Positions 38,275-49,900 of a DNA stretch of 64,000 nt are shown one piece after another. Location: the NCBI GenBank assembly GCA_029216955.1, contig JANAVB010002199.1:15143956-15207955 (forward strand), read 5' to 3'. The stretch is from Iris pallida (lineage: Eukaryota > Streptophyta > Magnoliopsida > Asparagales > Iridaceae). The first letter of the stretch is position 1; every line of letters begins with the position of its first letter. The notes beneath the pieces are model-generated. The model did no database searches. It saw nothing but the letters and a program-made list of their open reading frames with translations, and had not been told where the DNA came from. A program made the translations under genes and the position numbers.

Positions 38275-38640
38275 TTTGACGTCGGTTGACCATTTTGACC
38301 AAAAGTCAACAAAAAGTCAACCGAGAGTCAAACTTAGCCTTTAAGCGACTAGATTTGACCGAAACCAAACCAGAGTTGACCAGTTGACTGAAGATCAACA
38401 GTTGGTCAATATTATATTAGTTTAACCTAGGGTTGACCTAGGGTTGACCTAGAGTTGACCAGAGTTGACCAGGGTTGACAAGTTGACCAAAAGTCAACTG
38501 TAAGTCAACCTTTGACCCCGTTTGACCTAGTTTGACTTGGATTGACTCCCAATGACCTAGTATGACCTAGTATGAACCAGTATGACCTAGTATGACTCAG
38601 TTTGACCTAGATTGACCTAGTTTTGACTTAGACTTGCATT
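38275..38640 (+). promoter_or_regulatory. TTGAC (W-box-like) array in LTR C
   Basis: Twenty or more TTGAC/GTCAA words, often as GGGTTGACCTAGGGTTGACC and TTGACCAAAAGTCAAC. It occupies the same relative position as in element A: before the CTGAY block, with GTCAA inverted pairs in the first half. Confidence 0.6.
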
Positions 38641-40030
38641 CATGACTTATATTAGTTTCCTTTTTCAGTATAAACCCTGTTTGACTCGTAGTATCTTATT
38701 TTAGGTCTGTGATTACTCTGAGCGTCTGTTCACCTTATCAGCTCAGGACCACAGGCGAGTATATTCACTGATAGTTTTTATTGTCTTGATATCTGCTATA
38801 TCCGATTCAGTTGTAGTGTCTTACTCGATTTTTAGTCACGATAGTTCACGGACTGGTATATGTTGGATCATGACATGGGATGTTGTTCCTAGATTTTCAT
38901 GGTATATTGGTACATGTTCTGTCTTATTTCCATGTATTGGTATAGACACCGATTCCAAAGGGGACTTGCTACCCTCTTATAGAATCCCGTGTCATGACGT
39001 GTCATGTCCAGATCCATTATACTATTCGGGGATGGAGGAGTTATTAGTGGTTGTGTGATCAAAATTCCCACATTGTTCTATTGTACATATGGTTCATAGC
39101 TATACCCTCGCCTTACGACGGGTAAAGCCTTACCCTATATGGTTCATAGCTTTCCATGGTGACCGGCCTTACCGTTCTATTGTATATATTGTTCATAGCC
39201 GATCGGATGGAAGCCTGAGTATATTTTCCTAAGCCGATCACATAACACACTAATAATTCAAAGCACCTTTTATATTTATTATCGTTGGAGACTAAGTTCT
39301 GTTCGGAAGAAGGGTTACAGTCCCGGTCCTTGTTTGGTTTAGGAGTTGTAACTCGATTTTCGAATAGTTCCCAAGTCGTCCTATATATATATTGTCGTCC
39401 TATTCAGTACTCACATCTCGATATATATTTTCTGTTGATTTTGTCTTGTATTTCATTACACTGTCTCTTATAGAATTTGCCAATTCATATGGAACTGCTG
39501 TTGGTGTTTGTACTTGCTCATTTTTCTGATAGGATACCGTTGACATATTACAGATGATTCAGAGGCAGATTGCCCGACCTATTATGGGGTCGAGTCTGAT
39601 GGAGTAGACCTGGACCGTGGCTTGTTAGTAGAGCCACTAGACTTTGCTCATCCTGAGTAGTGTAGCTTAGTTAGGTTTGTCTGGCCTGCGAGCCAGCTAG
39701 TACTTTTCAGACTGTAGTAGTTATATATATTTTCTGTGACTCTGTGATGTTATGTATAGCTCTGGACTCGTGTGGATCTTGGACTTATTTCCTGCTTTCA
39801 TCTATCATATTTTCCTTTCCATGCTATCTACCTTAGTTTTACATTTGTGATTGAGACTGTATTGCTATGCCACCTCCATTCGGAGTGTATATACTGTACA
39901 GGTACCTTTATCTGTTTAGTTGTAGTTTTTATAGATGACCTAGACAGCGTTCTACCGTCGATGCTGCGGCGTAGGCTGGACGTAACCACGTACTCGTGCC
40001 CCTAATCAGGGTGCGGGTCGTGACACCTCG

Positions 40031-41769
40031 TTAGCCGCTCGTCAGACTCGCTACACTATCTCTAACTGCCATATGGTTATATGGCAGTTAGACGATGACA
40101 CTGTATCAGGGGAATGGTTTCCCCCCCAGGACCCTCCTTCCCTTTCTCGTCGGACTCGCTACACTCTCAATCGGCGAGGCTGGTATTCAAATGTTTTATA
40201 TAAAAATAAAATAGATTTTGGATCAGAATTATACTCAGAGACCGATATATTTTTAGGCAAATATTAAGGACACTACAGAATTTACTAGGAGATAGACACA
40301 TAATAGAGGACAACACACTTCGATCAATTTTTGGTTAAGGACTGTAAACAAATTGATAGAGAACAACGCACATCAAAATTTAGGTTTTCTCTTTCTTCAC
40401 ATTTCGTATTTTTCTTCCTATTCTAAATTAGGTTTATGATTTGTCAATGCGTTTTTTATGAATTTTAAAACTATTTTAGGGATTTCTAGCTTAAGATTTC
40501 TACACGTACTCGTTGGGGATGACATATGACTGTCGAAATTTACTAAATATATTTTTTTACTAACAAAATTTTGACAGTCCAAGCAATGCATAAAACTGTC
40601 AAAAAATTGGTAGTCTTGAAAATATACTTCTTAGTATCCATGAATGTCAAAAAAAAAAAATGACAGCTCGGTGCATATATCTAGGACTGATAGCCCTTCG
40701 TCGTATCAAACGTGACTGTTTGGATTTTGAAGATCCGAAATTTCATTAATGGAGTTCAAAACTTTATAAATAGCTCCAAATACGATTATTTATAATAAAA
40801 AAAATTTATGCAAAAAATATAGATTAAGGTTTATAAATTTACAAAGGAAGAAAGAAAAAACTTTATGCTCTAGTTTGTGTTGTCGCATGATAATTTTTTT
40901 AAAATATTTTAGATGTTTAACAATATTATATATATTTTTGTCCCCTAATTAAGCTTATAATATCCTTAACATTGACTATTTTTAGGAAATTTACATGAAT
41001 CTAGTTCGAGTATGACATGTTGACTGATGTAACATGTTAGCAAAAGCCGTCCACATCTTTCTTTCTTTCTCTTTCGATGTTTTTTTTTTCCTTCTCCTTT
41101 TTTCTTTTTCTTTTCTTGCACGTAAATTTAAATTCATTCCGGTTACGTGGCACGCAGTGGCTGGTGTTGGGTGTTGTGAAAAGAGTAGCGGATCGTTGCT
41201 TGCTGCGGACTTGAGCACACGGACTTGAAACGCATTATATATAAAAAAAAAAAAAAAAGAAAAGAAAAGGAGACGTCAGTGAGTTCCTCCCTTTGACGGA
41301 GGTGGTCCCCCAGCTGATTAATGCGTCTGACACGTGTTGTTCTGGTATCGGCTTCCAGCCGGCTACCATGAGAGCTCGGCTCCTGACGGAACTACCAGCT
41401 TTGTAATTTTAAACAACTAAAAAATACTTTTATTTTTATACAAAATTTAGTAACTAAAGTCTAAAATGACAAATCTAGTAAAAAAAAAGAAAAATCTAAA
41501 TAAACAAACCCAATATTCGAAGTCTAACGATAGTCGAGCTCTTTTTTACAGAGGATAATTTTGACTTTTTTTTTTGAACGAGAATATTTAATAAAATATA
41601 CCTTAAAAAATATATTATTAACCTGATCATCCATCCAACATAACTTCATCTAACTAGATCTGTTCTGGTTCCATATCATAACTCGTTTCTATTATTATAT
41701 TTGGCTAATTTTCGTAGAGACCAACCCAAGTGATTTTACGAGTGGGGACGTTGATTTTCTTTTTTTGAA
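40031..41769. other. Intergenic DNA upstream of the SAP30-like gene
   Basis: AT-rich, with no gene recognised. Two diverged copies of a GCTCGTCAGACTCGCTACACT-type sequence are at 40036 and 40146, and a palindrome ACTGCCATATGGTTATATGGCAGT at about 40066-40090. CT-rich tracts are at 41050-41120. Confidence 0.55.
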
Positions 41770-41777
41770 TATAAATA
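41770..41777 (+). promoter_or_regulatory. Candidate TATA box of the SAP30-like gene
   Basis: TATAAATA about 400 bp before the predicted start codon. It is followed by a (GAGCC)5 microsatellite (about 41857-41882), a (GA)n (41897-41911) and a CTCTCA-rich stretch (41976-42013) typical of plant 5' leaders. Confidence 0.4.
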
Positions 41778-42132
41778 ATTTACCAACTACAATAATCTGA
41801 TTTCTAAACTTTTTTTTTTTGAATAAAAAAATTCAGACCCACTCTCTAACAAACGGAGCCGAGCCGAGCCGAGCCGAGCCGAGAGCGTACGTTAAGAGAG
41901 AGAGAGAGAGCGACCCATTCCTTGTACTTGGCGGTTGGACAGCATTTACTGTGCTCTCTTCCTTCTTCAAGAAGCGCCCTCTCTCTCTCACTCTCACTCT
42001 CACTCTCACACTCAAATTTCTCTCCAGAAACCCTAATTTCCTCCAAATTCTCAAAAACCTTAGTTTTCTCTTCCCCAAACCCCCAAATTCCCCTCAGAAT
42101 CCGTCGAATCGGAGCTCGGAATCGGCTCTCCC

Positions 42133-42188
42133 ATGGCGGAAAACCCCACATTCCGCTTTTCCTCGACAGATCGGAAGAATGCCGGCTG
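42133..42188 (+). other. Upstream ORF overlapping the predicted start codon
   Basis: ATG at 42133 in CCATGG context opens an 18-codon frame whose TGA stop is formed across the first exon junction (TG at 42187-42188 plus A at 42976). It overlaps the main ATG (42179) in another frame, so translation of the main frame would need leaky scanning. Confidence 0.5.
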
Positions 42189-45048
42189 GTAAGTTCTCTC
42201 ACAGCTCATTCTCACAGTTCCTTGCCCCTAGCATTGCTCTCTGCTCGGAATTCGAATGCGTGATCGAATTCGAATAGGATGTACGGAAGTTGAGTGAATT
42301 CGATTGGATGCACTCTTCTAGGGTTGAGATCGGATGTATTTATCTCGGTTTCCCTAATTTCGATTCGTTCTTAGCTTAAAATTCCCATTGTACAATTGCT
42401 GGAAGTAATTTGTGTCAAATCGAAGTCTAGGGCTCAACTGTAGCTTAAAGAATTTTAATTAATTTTTTTCTTTTAGTCTAACGTGATTTGGAGATCAATA
42501 ATTCTAGGCGATATACTAATTTCAGATAATTAGTTTTGATTTAATTAAAAGTTTTAGAACCAATCACCATTCTTATGGTAAAGTTACTATTTTTAGACAG
42601 TAGCAGATGATAGGAAGCAGCTGATTTGAGGTGGGACTTAGAGATCAGCTATCAAAATCAGGTGAATTTATCATTCCTGAACTGTTCTATATTGCTTTAT
42701 ATGTTGGTCTAGTTAGATGCGGTCGAGTCGACGTGTATTTGGGCCATACTCAATAGGTGGAAGTTCTTAATATTGTTGGTGTATTCTTTCAACCCAGTTG
42801 GGAAATCTCATCAACTCCAAATTGCATATATTCTACGCCGAGTCTGGCCGGGTTTCTGGAGTAGCCCAGAATTTTTTTTTCTTAGCTGCAATGAATTATC
42901 AACCCTGACATCATTATGTATCCGGCGAAGTTGCTTAGTTGAAATGGTGTTTTTTTGTTGTGGCATGGGTATTAGAAAGAAGCTGTCCTGTGCAAATTAT
43001 GGAGGCTGCGTGCTCGCCGCGAGTTGTTTCTCCATCTAGAGTGCTCTCTCCTCCCCATGAAGAAAGTGGTGATGAAGAGCTATCTGTGCTCCCCAGGCAC
43101 ACCAAAGTGGTTGTAACTGGGAATAACAGAACAAAGTCTGTTCTTGTCGGGCTTCAAGGTGTTGTCAAGAAGGCTGTTGGTCTTGGTGGCTGGCACTGGC
43201 TGGTAAAGAAGCACTTCCCATCCTTAGTTGTTCATCATTTAATTCATCATGCTAGCTTTTTATAAGAGTAGGATATTCTAGTCCTACTTCATGTATTTCT
43301 TTCATATCGACTTCTAGTTATTTTTATATTTAATTTACTTGTTTGTAGTATTACTTCGGTACAAGTTATGTGCATGGAGTGTACATTTTTGTTGGTAGAG
43401 GGTGGGGGTAGGGAATATAGAGTTTGCATATCCAGTTATTTAACCTTACTTAAATTTTCACAATGCAGATACTTTTCTTGTACAGTATGGCAAGATATGT
43501 TTCAATATTTTGTCTAGATACTCGTTTGAGCATTAGAATTTCACAATATAGTAGATTTTCACCTCGTTTAATTCAAAAGGTAGAAGCTAGAAAGTTCTCT
43601 TGCACAATCTCGAAAGATCTGATTATCAATATCATACTACGTATTTGACTGAGCTATGGAATTTCATGTTATCAACATGAAACTTATTTGAAAACTCGGA
43701 TACAACTAAGTGGATTCCATTGCTTGAAGCGCAATTTCCTTTAGACTTGATGGCAATGTGTGAATTCACTGAAAGCAAATTACCTTCACTTTAAAGCATA
43801 TGTGGATCCAATGAAAAACAATAGTTGAATCTAATACTCGTAATTACTATAGAGACTAACATTAGTATGTAAGATGCTACCTTGACATACATTCTTGCCT
43901 AATTTATTGTAGATATAAGTCGTGTCATATTTGCTTCTAGGTCCTTAAGAATGGAGTCGAGGTGAAGTTGCAAAGGAATGCTCTAAGCGTGTTGGAAGCT
44001 CCAACTGGAAACGAAGAAGATGATGATGATATGGACTGTGGTAACTCTTTCTGCAGTAGTTCTGACATGGGTGACAAAGATGTTGGTTATTGTAAGTTAA
44101 TAATTTCCTTTAATAAGAGGTTGAATATTCAATGTGTAGCAATGGACATAACATCATGTTTAAATCCCTTGTGACCAGCGAGCATTGAGTTCCAAAATCC
44201 AACAAAGCCAAGGGTTAGGCATACTAGGCCATGGACGTCTTCAGCAAAATCAAATAGCCGAAGCAGCTATAGAGGCATCCAATCCAATACTGCCAAGTCT
44301 CAGTCGGTAAGAAATTGATTATTGCACCTGACATAACTCGGTCTCCTACTAAGAGAAAATATATATTTGCTTTGAATCCTTTTCTTTTGTCTCATTTGAC
44401 AATCTTTTGACTAAATAAATGTGACAAACTAAAAGTTGAGTATTATCATAGCGAAACATGATTAAAAGGCTGTTCCCATAAATGCCCCATAATATATTAA
44501 TGTATATTGACCAATAGATTTCTGTTATAATATGTTGTAGGGGGGTTGATATCCTTTTAGACAAGGAAATTCACCTTGTAGAACATATTGTCAATGTTGA
44601 ATAGCTTTCTCATTAAAGCTTATTGACAGAGGGTAAATCTGGCAAAACTTGAGACTGCCACCTTGTGGAGATACTGGAAGCACTTCAATCTTGTGAGTTC
44701 CTTTGCCCACCAACTTTCCTATTACAATACATGAGACAAGTTGTTGTGTTTTGCTAATTTGACATCACATTACACATGAATATAAAAAACTTCAGGTGAA
44801 CATCAATCCCAACCCATCCAAGGAGCAACTGGTTCATGATGTGCAGCACCATTTCCGCTCTCAGGTAACTCACATTAGTATATGATTCAAATCATTTGTT
44901 CCCACGTTTTTTGTTTTCTAATTCATAAATCTGACATGGTGCAATGCATCTTGTTTCTTCTTTCCATTTGCAAAAGCAACTGGATGAGATGCAGGTCATT
45001 GTGGGCTTCATCCACACAGCAAAGAAATTAAAAACTCTCTATTCATGA
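42179..45048 (+). CDS. SAP30/AFR-like histone deacetylase complex subunit
   Basis: Seven exons, all introns GT-AG: 42179-42188, 42976-43202, 43941-44091, 44179-44306, 44630-44692, 44796-44864, 44977-45048, giving 239 residues. The first exon gives ATGCCGGCTG, which joins in frame to the main exon; the inner ATG at 42999 would give 228 residues. The conserved plant N-terminal block reads ELSVLPRHTKVVVTGNNRTK, SVLVGLQGVVKKAVGLGGWH and LKNGVEVKLQRNALSVLEAP, followed by an acidic stretch (EEDDDDMD). A Ser/Arg-rich linker leads to a C-terminal SAP30 Sin3-binding-like domain (LAKLETATLWRYWKHFNLV, PNPSKEQLVHDVQHHF, MQVIVGFIHTAKKLK). It matches Arabidopsis AFR1/AFR2 (SAP30 function-related), nuclear factors that bring Sin3-HDAC to chromatin, including FT. 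No lesion seen; likely functional. Confidence 0.88.
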
Positions 45049-45760
45049 GAAAGGGGAGAGATGATAGTGTTGTTATATGAAATGGAATATATGTATATGT
45101 AGAAGTGGGAGAAGAAAAAGAAGAAAAACCTTTGCAGTGTAGTGCTAGTAGGTGGGTGCTCCAGTTTAGATTAGATGACCATAGATCAATCTAACTGTAG
45201 GAACATTGCTACACTAACCATGGAACTTGAGGTACTGTATAATATTAATATATTTTTATTTCTCTCTCTGATGAAGTGCAGTTCCTGTCAATGATATGTT
45301 ATGATAGGAATGGTTAGACAATGACAACACCTGCTACAAAATATCAATATATATTCTGGATTGAGCCTTGTTCGTAACAACTGCAGACAGAGGCATCTTT
45401 CTCTCACACAGAGGTTTTAGCTTGGTTTGAGTGTGGACAGGCTGTCTGATGTGATCTATGTCATGTATTTGTTGGGCAATATGTGAATGTTGGTAGCTGA
45501 CAAATGGTGGGTTGTTAGCAAAGTAGTATAATTTTTGGACTTGAAGAAGGTATTATAATGTCCTGAAAAAGTAGCTTCTTTCTTTTATGAGCACACTGGA
45601 AGCATCTAAATCTAAAATAGATATTTCTTTTGAAAGTGGTCCACCTCTATTTCTTTTTGAACGCATGGATAGACCAAGAGGCTAGATTCCGTATTGTTGA
45701 AGCTTACTAACTGCAGTTGTCATGGATACTTTTCTTAATTTCTGTCATTAAATTGTTCAA
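45049..45760 (+). other. 3' UTR of the SAP30-like gene and spacer
   Basis: Begins GAGAAAGGGGAGAG after the TGA. AATATTAATATATT at about 45241 is a plausible polyadenylation region. No other gene is visible up to the tandem duplication. Confidence 0.45.
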
Positions 45761-46394
45761 TAAACAAAATTGGTTACCACATGCCGAAAAATCATGTCAT
45801 AGGTGTCCAGTAAAAACCTGATTTTACTACTAAGCTGAACTGAGCATGTAGTAGTAAAAAAATCTTCTTGTAGCTTTTGAAAGCAAAGCTTCTCCTTTTC
45901 CTGTCACCACACAAATTTATGTGCTGCCTTTAAAACAACCAAAGCCTGGCAGCAGATGAACACCAAACCCACATCCAGCATTAACAGTAGCCCTCATAAA
46001 TAACATTAACATCAACAAATTGTTAAGTATAAGACTTCCTTTGGTCGAAAAAGTAATGCCTTTTTCTGAACTAGGGTTAAACAAAATTGGTTACCACATG
46101 CCGAAAAATCATGTCATAGGTGTCCAGTAAAAACCTGATTTTACTACTAAACTGAACTGAGCATGTAGTAATAAAAAAAATCTTCTTGTAGCTTTTGAAA
46201 GCAAAGCTTCTCCTTTTCCTGTCACCACACAAATTTATGTGCTGCCTTTAAAACAACCAAAGCCTGGCAGCAGATGAACACCAAACCCACATCCAGCATT
46301 AACAGTAGCCCTCATAAATAACATTAACATCAACAAATTGTCAAGTATAAGACTTCCTTTGGTCGAAAAGTAATGCTTTTTTCTGAACTAGGGT
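45761..46394. repeat. 317-bp tandem duplication between the convergent genes
   Basis: 45761-46077 and 46078-46394 are near-identical direct repeats (TAAACAAAATTGGTTACCAC to CTGAACTAGGGT) differing at only a few positions. No gene or TE signature inside. Confidence 0.95.
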
Positions 46395-46922
46395 GGATTT
46401 GTCGATATTTCACAAGCTCTACCATACAATCTAATATACATTCAAGTCTCTCAATAACATGTAGTTTTACATTCAGAAATTGGGGGTGGGTTGCAAAAAA
46501 AAAAAAATAACTCCTCAATGTTGTCTACAGAAATAGTTTATCCAAACATTACATTGCCAAAGAGTTGCATATCCATGGGAAGGTATGCTACCTCCAAAAT
46601 TTCCTAAACAGTCTCACTTTCAGCTACAATTCCCTCACTCGAGGTTCATACATAAAGTATCTATTCCTACTTCCAACTTTATCCGACTTTCATTATCATT
46701 CTGTACAGTTTGTCCCATGATACAGCAATAAACTGCTAAAGAGAGCTCACGTGTGATCTCCTCTTTTGGGTCTTCCTCACATTTAGCATCACCATAATAA
46801 ATTAATCCCTTTAATGACTTGCCACTCCTGGATCTTGGCGAGTATACGAATTTTAAATTTTGTACCATATCCGTTGCTAATGCAAATGAGGCAAATAGAG
46901 AAAAGGTGTCGTCTGTCATCTT

Positions 46923-49900
46923 CTAGTGTTGCGTTTCTGTTTCTATTCTCGATGAGGAGTCCTGCCGTGTCAGTTCATATTCTGCAGGTAGGGGCTCATT
47001 ACTGCTCTTCACACAAGTTGAACACAGGAAGAAGAAAGAACATGTATACATGCTGATGTGCCATAAGCTGAAACAAGCAGTGTGTCAATTATTTGTATAC
47101 AGAATCATCCATCTATATAAACTCAGAGCTACGGTGAAACGCTTATCATCATAATATTAGAAACCAATGTCATCCAATTAAAAGGTTAAGTTCCCTTACA
47201 CTAGTCCTTTTTGTGTCAAGAAGAATGTGAGACGAAGGGATACAAGAAAAATGTGAATAACATAAATCCCATTCACGGTGAATGTTATTGATGAAAGACG
47301 AACATCATTACAGAACTTATACATACTATACAGGCATAAACATAAAATAGAGATTGCGTACCTGTGCCAAATCCAGTAGGTTTCGTTGGTTTCCAGCTTC
47401 CAGCTCGTTCCAGCAAAAGCTAACCCCACAAAACCCAAGGATAGAAATGGCCAGCGGAATCTTTCACGCAGTGTTTTCACAAGATTCCAAAACCATCTCT
47501 TGGTATGTAGCCATCTGCAACAAACTCAGGACAATCTCATGAATAACTTGAATAAACATGCCAAGAGCTTCTTATATTACTTGAAAAGGACATTCCAAAT
47601 TCTAATCCTTTTTTTGCAAGTCATTATGCTTAAGAGGTGAAGTTGTAGCAATTTATGATGCAAACCGATAGGCTACTGCATGCATCTAATCATCCAACCA
47701 ACACTGCTGTAAACACACTTATAACTGCATTCTGAGATAGAGAACCTAATATAAGTAGCAATCAATGAAGCATACCTTTCATTCATATCCAAGCCCAATA
47801 CCCGTGGGCATACTGCGAATCTATATGATGTCGAGAACTCCAATAACCATCCAACAACAAGGCCAAGACTCCCAATGGCTATAACAATAACGATATTGGA
47901 TGACCTGAAATTTTAATTGTAATCATGTTGTTAAGATACTGTAGACATAGATGGTGAAAACCTCACAAGTATAAATAACACGTTCAGAATTAGAACCTGG
48001 TGGCGCCACTAATTGCTAAAAGAGCAGTGATTATAAAAACAACTGTGTGAATTGCTCGTTTGGAAGCCTCTGCAATAGTTGCCATATACACAAATGTACT
48101 AACCACCGCCATGAAAGAAAGCCAAAAGTCCATAAACTGGTTGAAGTTGCAATATTTACAAGTCAATGCTAAATACACATGCATCTCCAGTGCTTAAAAA
48201 CTAGATGCTCCAAATAATCATCCAATCAAAGCTCAAGCATAGAAGAGTATAAGGCAGAGTAGAAAATGTACACAGAAGAGAGAAAGATATGGATCAATAA
48301 ATAAATATTCAGGAAAAATAAGAACTCAAGACCGCCAATATCACTAGTACATATAAAGCAAGATGGTGACATGACCTAATTGCTGGAGAAGATATTGGAA
48401 AAGCTTGTCTGGTGAGGATGATACAAGTTGAAACCACATCCTCCAGAATTGAAGTGCCAAGTGATGGAGTACCAGTTTGCACTATTGGTCCAGTTGGTCA
48501 CTTTTAGCCATCGGGTTTAATTTGGTTCAATTATTTTTTTAGCTGGTTTGATTTGATTTAGTTGAGCCAGGATTAAGATAGTTGAAATCATATGTTTTAG
48601 GATTTGCTTTTATTTGTCAAGAACTTGTCATCATATTTTATCAACTAGAGAAGATATGAAGAATTTATTTGAGAATCATGTCATCGTGAGATTGCTACCC
48701 CAAAACCCTACCAACCATATTATATACTTCTACCTTTGTTTTTCACATTTAAAGCCCCATATCATCATAAAATCCCTCTCCAACTGCTGTCTAGAATTGA
48801 AAACCCTTAAAACCCGAACTAAATTATTTCAAACTTACCATACAAGTCAACTTCTATTACATTCGATGGCGGTTGATATTCGGATTTGACGCGAAAGAAT
48901 CAACTTTTTAGGAACAAGATTTGGGTGTGTTCTTGATTGTGTAAACTGATTTTTCAATCTTCAGGAATAAACCAAAATTGCATCTTGTTATTAGTTGCAA
49001 AATCTTGTCATTTCTAGGGTTACTTATTATAGTTTCACAACTATGTTGGTGGTCTTCTTTACGCCGATATCTATCGCATATCTTACATCTTCATGGTAGG
49101 ATTGCATTAGTTTTGTCCATCTACGATTCCCTCTAGGTCATTTCATGGATCACCAAGCTTAGTGATCCTCAAGTTTCTCAAAACTAATTTTTGGTTTTGG
49201 GAGAAATCTATTTTCCCCCTTAAAATCATTACATGACCCGTGATTTTACCACAATGTATTCTCATATTACACACAAAACTTTATTATTACATAAACATCC
49301 TCTGGTTAAATGGGTGCAAATCATACTGGAAAGCTTAATAGAAGTCTAGTTATATGCATGTTGAACTATTCCAGCTTATCAACTTCAATCATTCCACTAG
49401 GTCTTCATCTGTTATTAATACTAATGCCTCCTGCTGAAATATATTTTATGTTATTTTCCCTACTCAAATAGTGTAATATCATACCTGTAATACACGGAAA
49501 GAGAGAGCACACCAGGTTCCTACATCACATGCATGATACAGCCCACTTGATATCCCACTAGAAGTAAAAAGCACCCACTCAGCAAATGCCTGAGAAAAGT
49601 TTGTTAAGCTTTTATAGCAAGAATCGTTTTTACATCATAAAACACATCCCATATAAAACTAGAAAAGGAACTGCTTTAGGAAATCAAAGATAACAGCAAG
49701 TAGTCCAAACACTTAGCTCAACACAATAAATAAAGGTATCTCAGCACCGAGATAATTCAGCTAATGCAGGGTCTGGGGAGGTCAAAGTGTACTAAATCTT
49801 TTACCCCACAAGTGAAAAAGTTGCTTCCATGACTCGAACCAGCATCGTTGTAAGATGCAATTGCCAGGCTCTACCATTACACCAAGTGATGTGATCTCAA

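Larger units (their letters stand above)
27331..40025 (+). mobile_element. Solo LTR C (4.16 kb) interrupted by element B
   Basis: LTR pieces 27331-28679 and 37219-40025 join across element B. The start TGTCACCCCC and end GGGTGCGGGTCGTGACA match element A, and the target duplication CCTCG flanks it (27326-27330 and 40026-40030). No internal region or second LTR exists, so it is a recombination-derived solo LTR of a gypsy family related to A. It carries TA microsatellites, a CAGTCC-rich array (about 28590-28679 and 37219-37790), a TTGAC array (38275-38640), the conserved CTGAT block (39526-39530) with AG at 39552-39553, and a short reading frame related to that in LTR A. Confidence 0.93.

Noticed and set aside
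41833..42277. Frames of 80-150 codons over the SAP30-like leader
   Set aside because: They arise from the CT/GA-rich 5' leader and are incompatible with the spliced gene model, except for the short uORF at 42133.
49831..49884. Possible tRNA gene (A and B boxes)
   Set aside because: No complete cloverleaf or acceptor stem, and the SINE body and tail follow; called a SINE.
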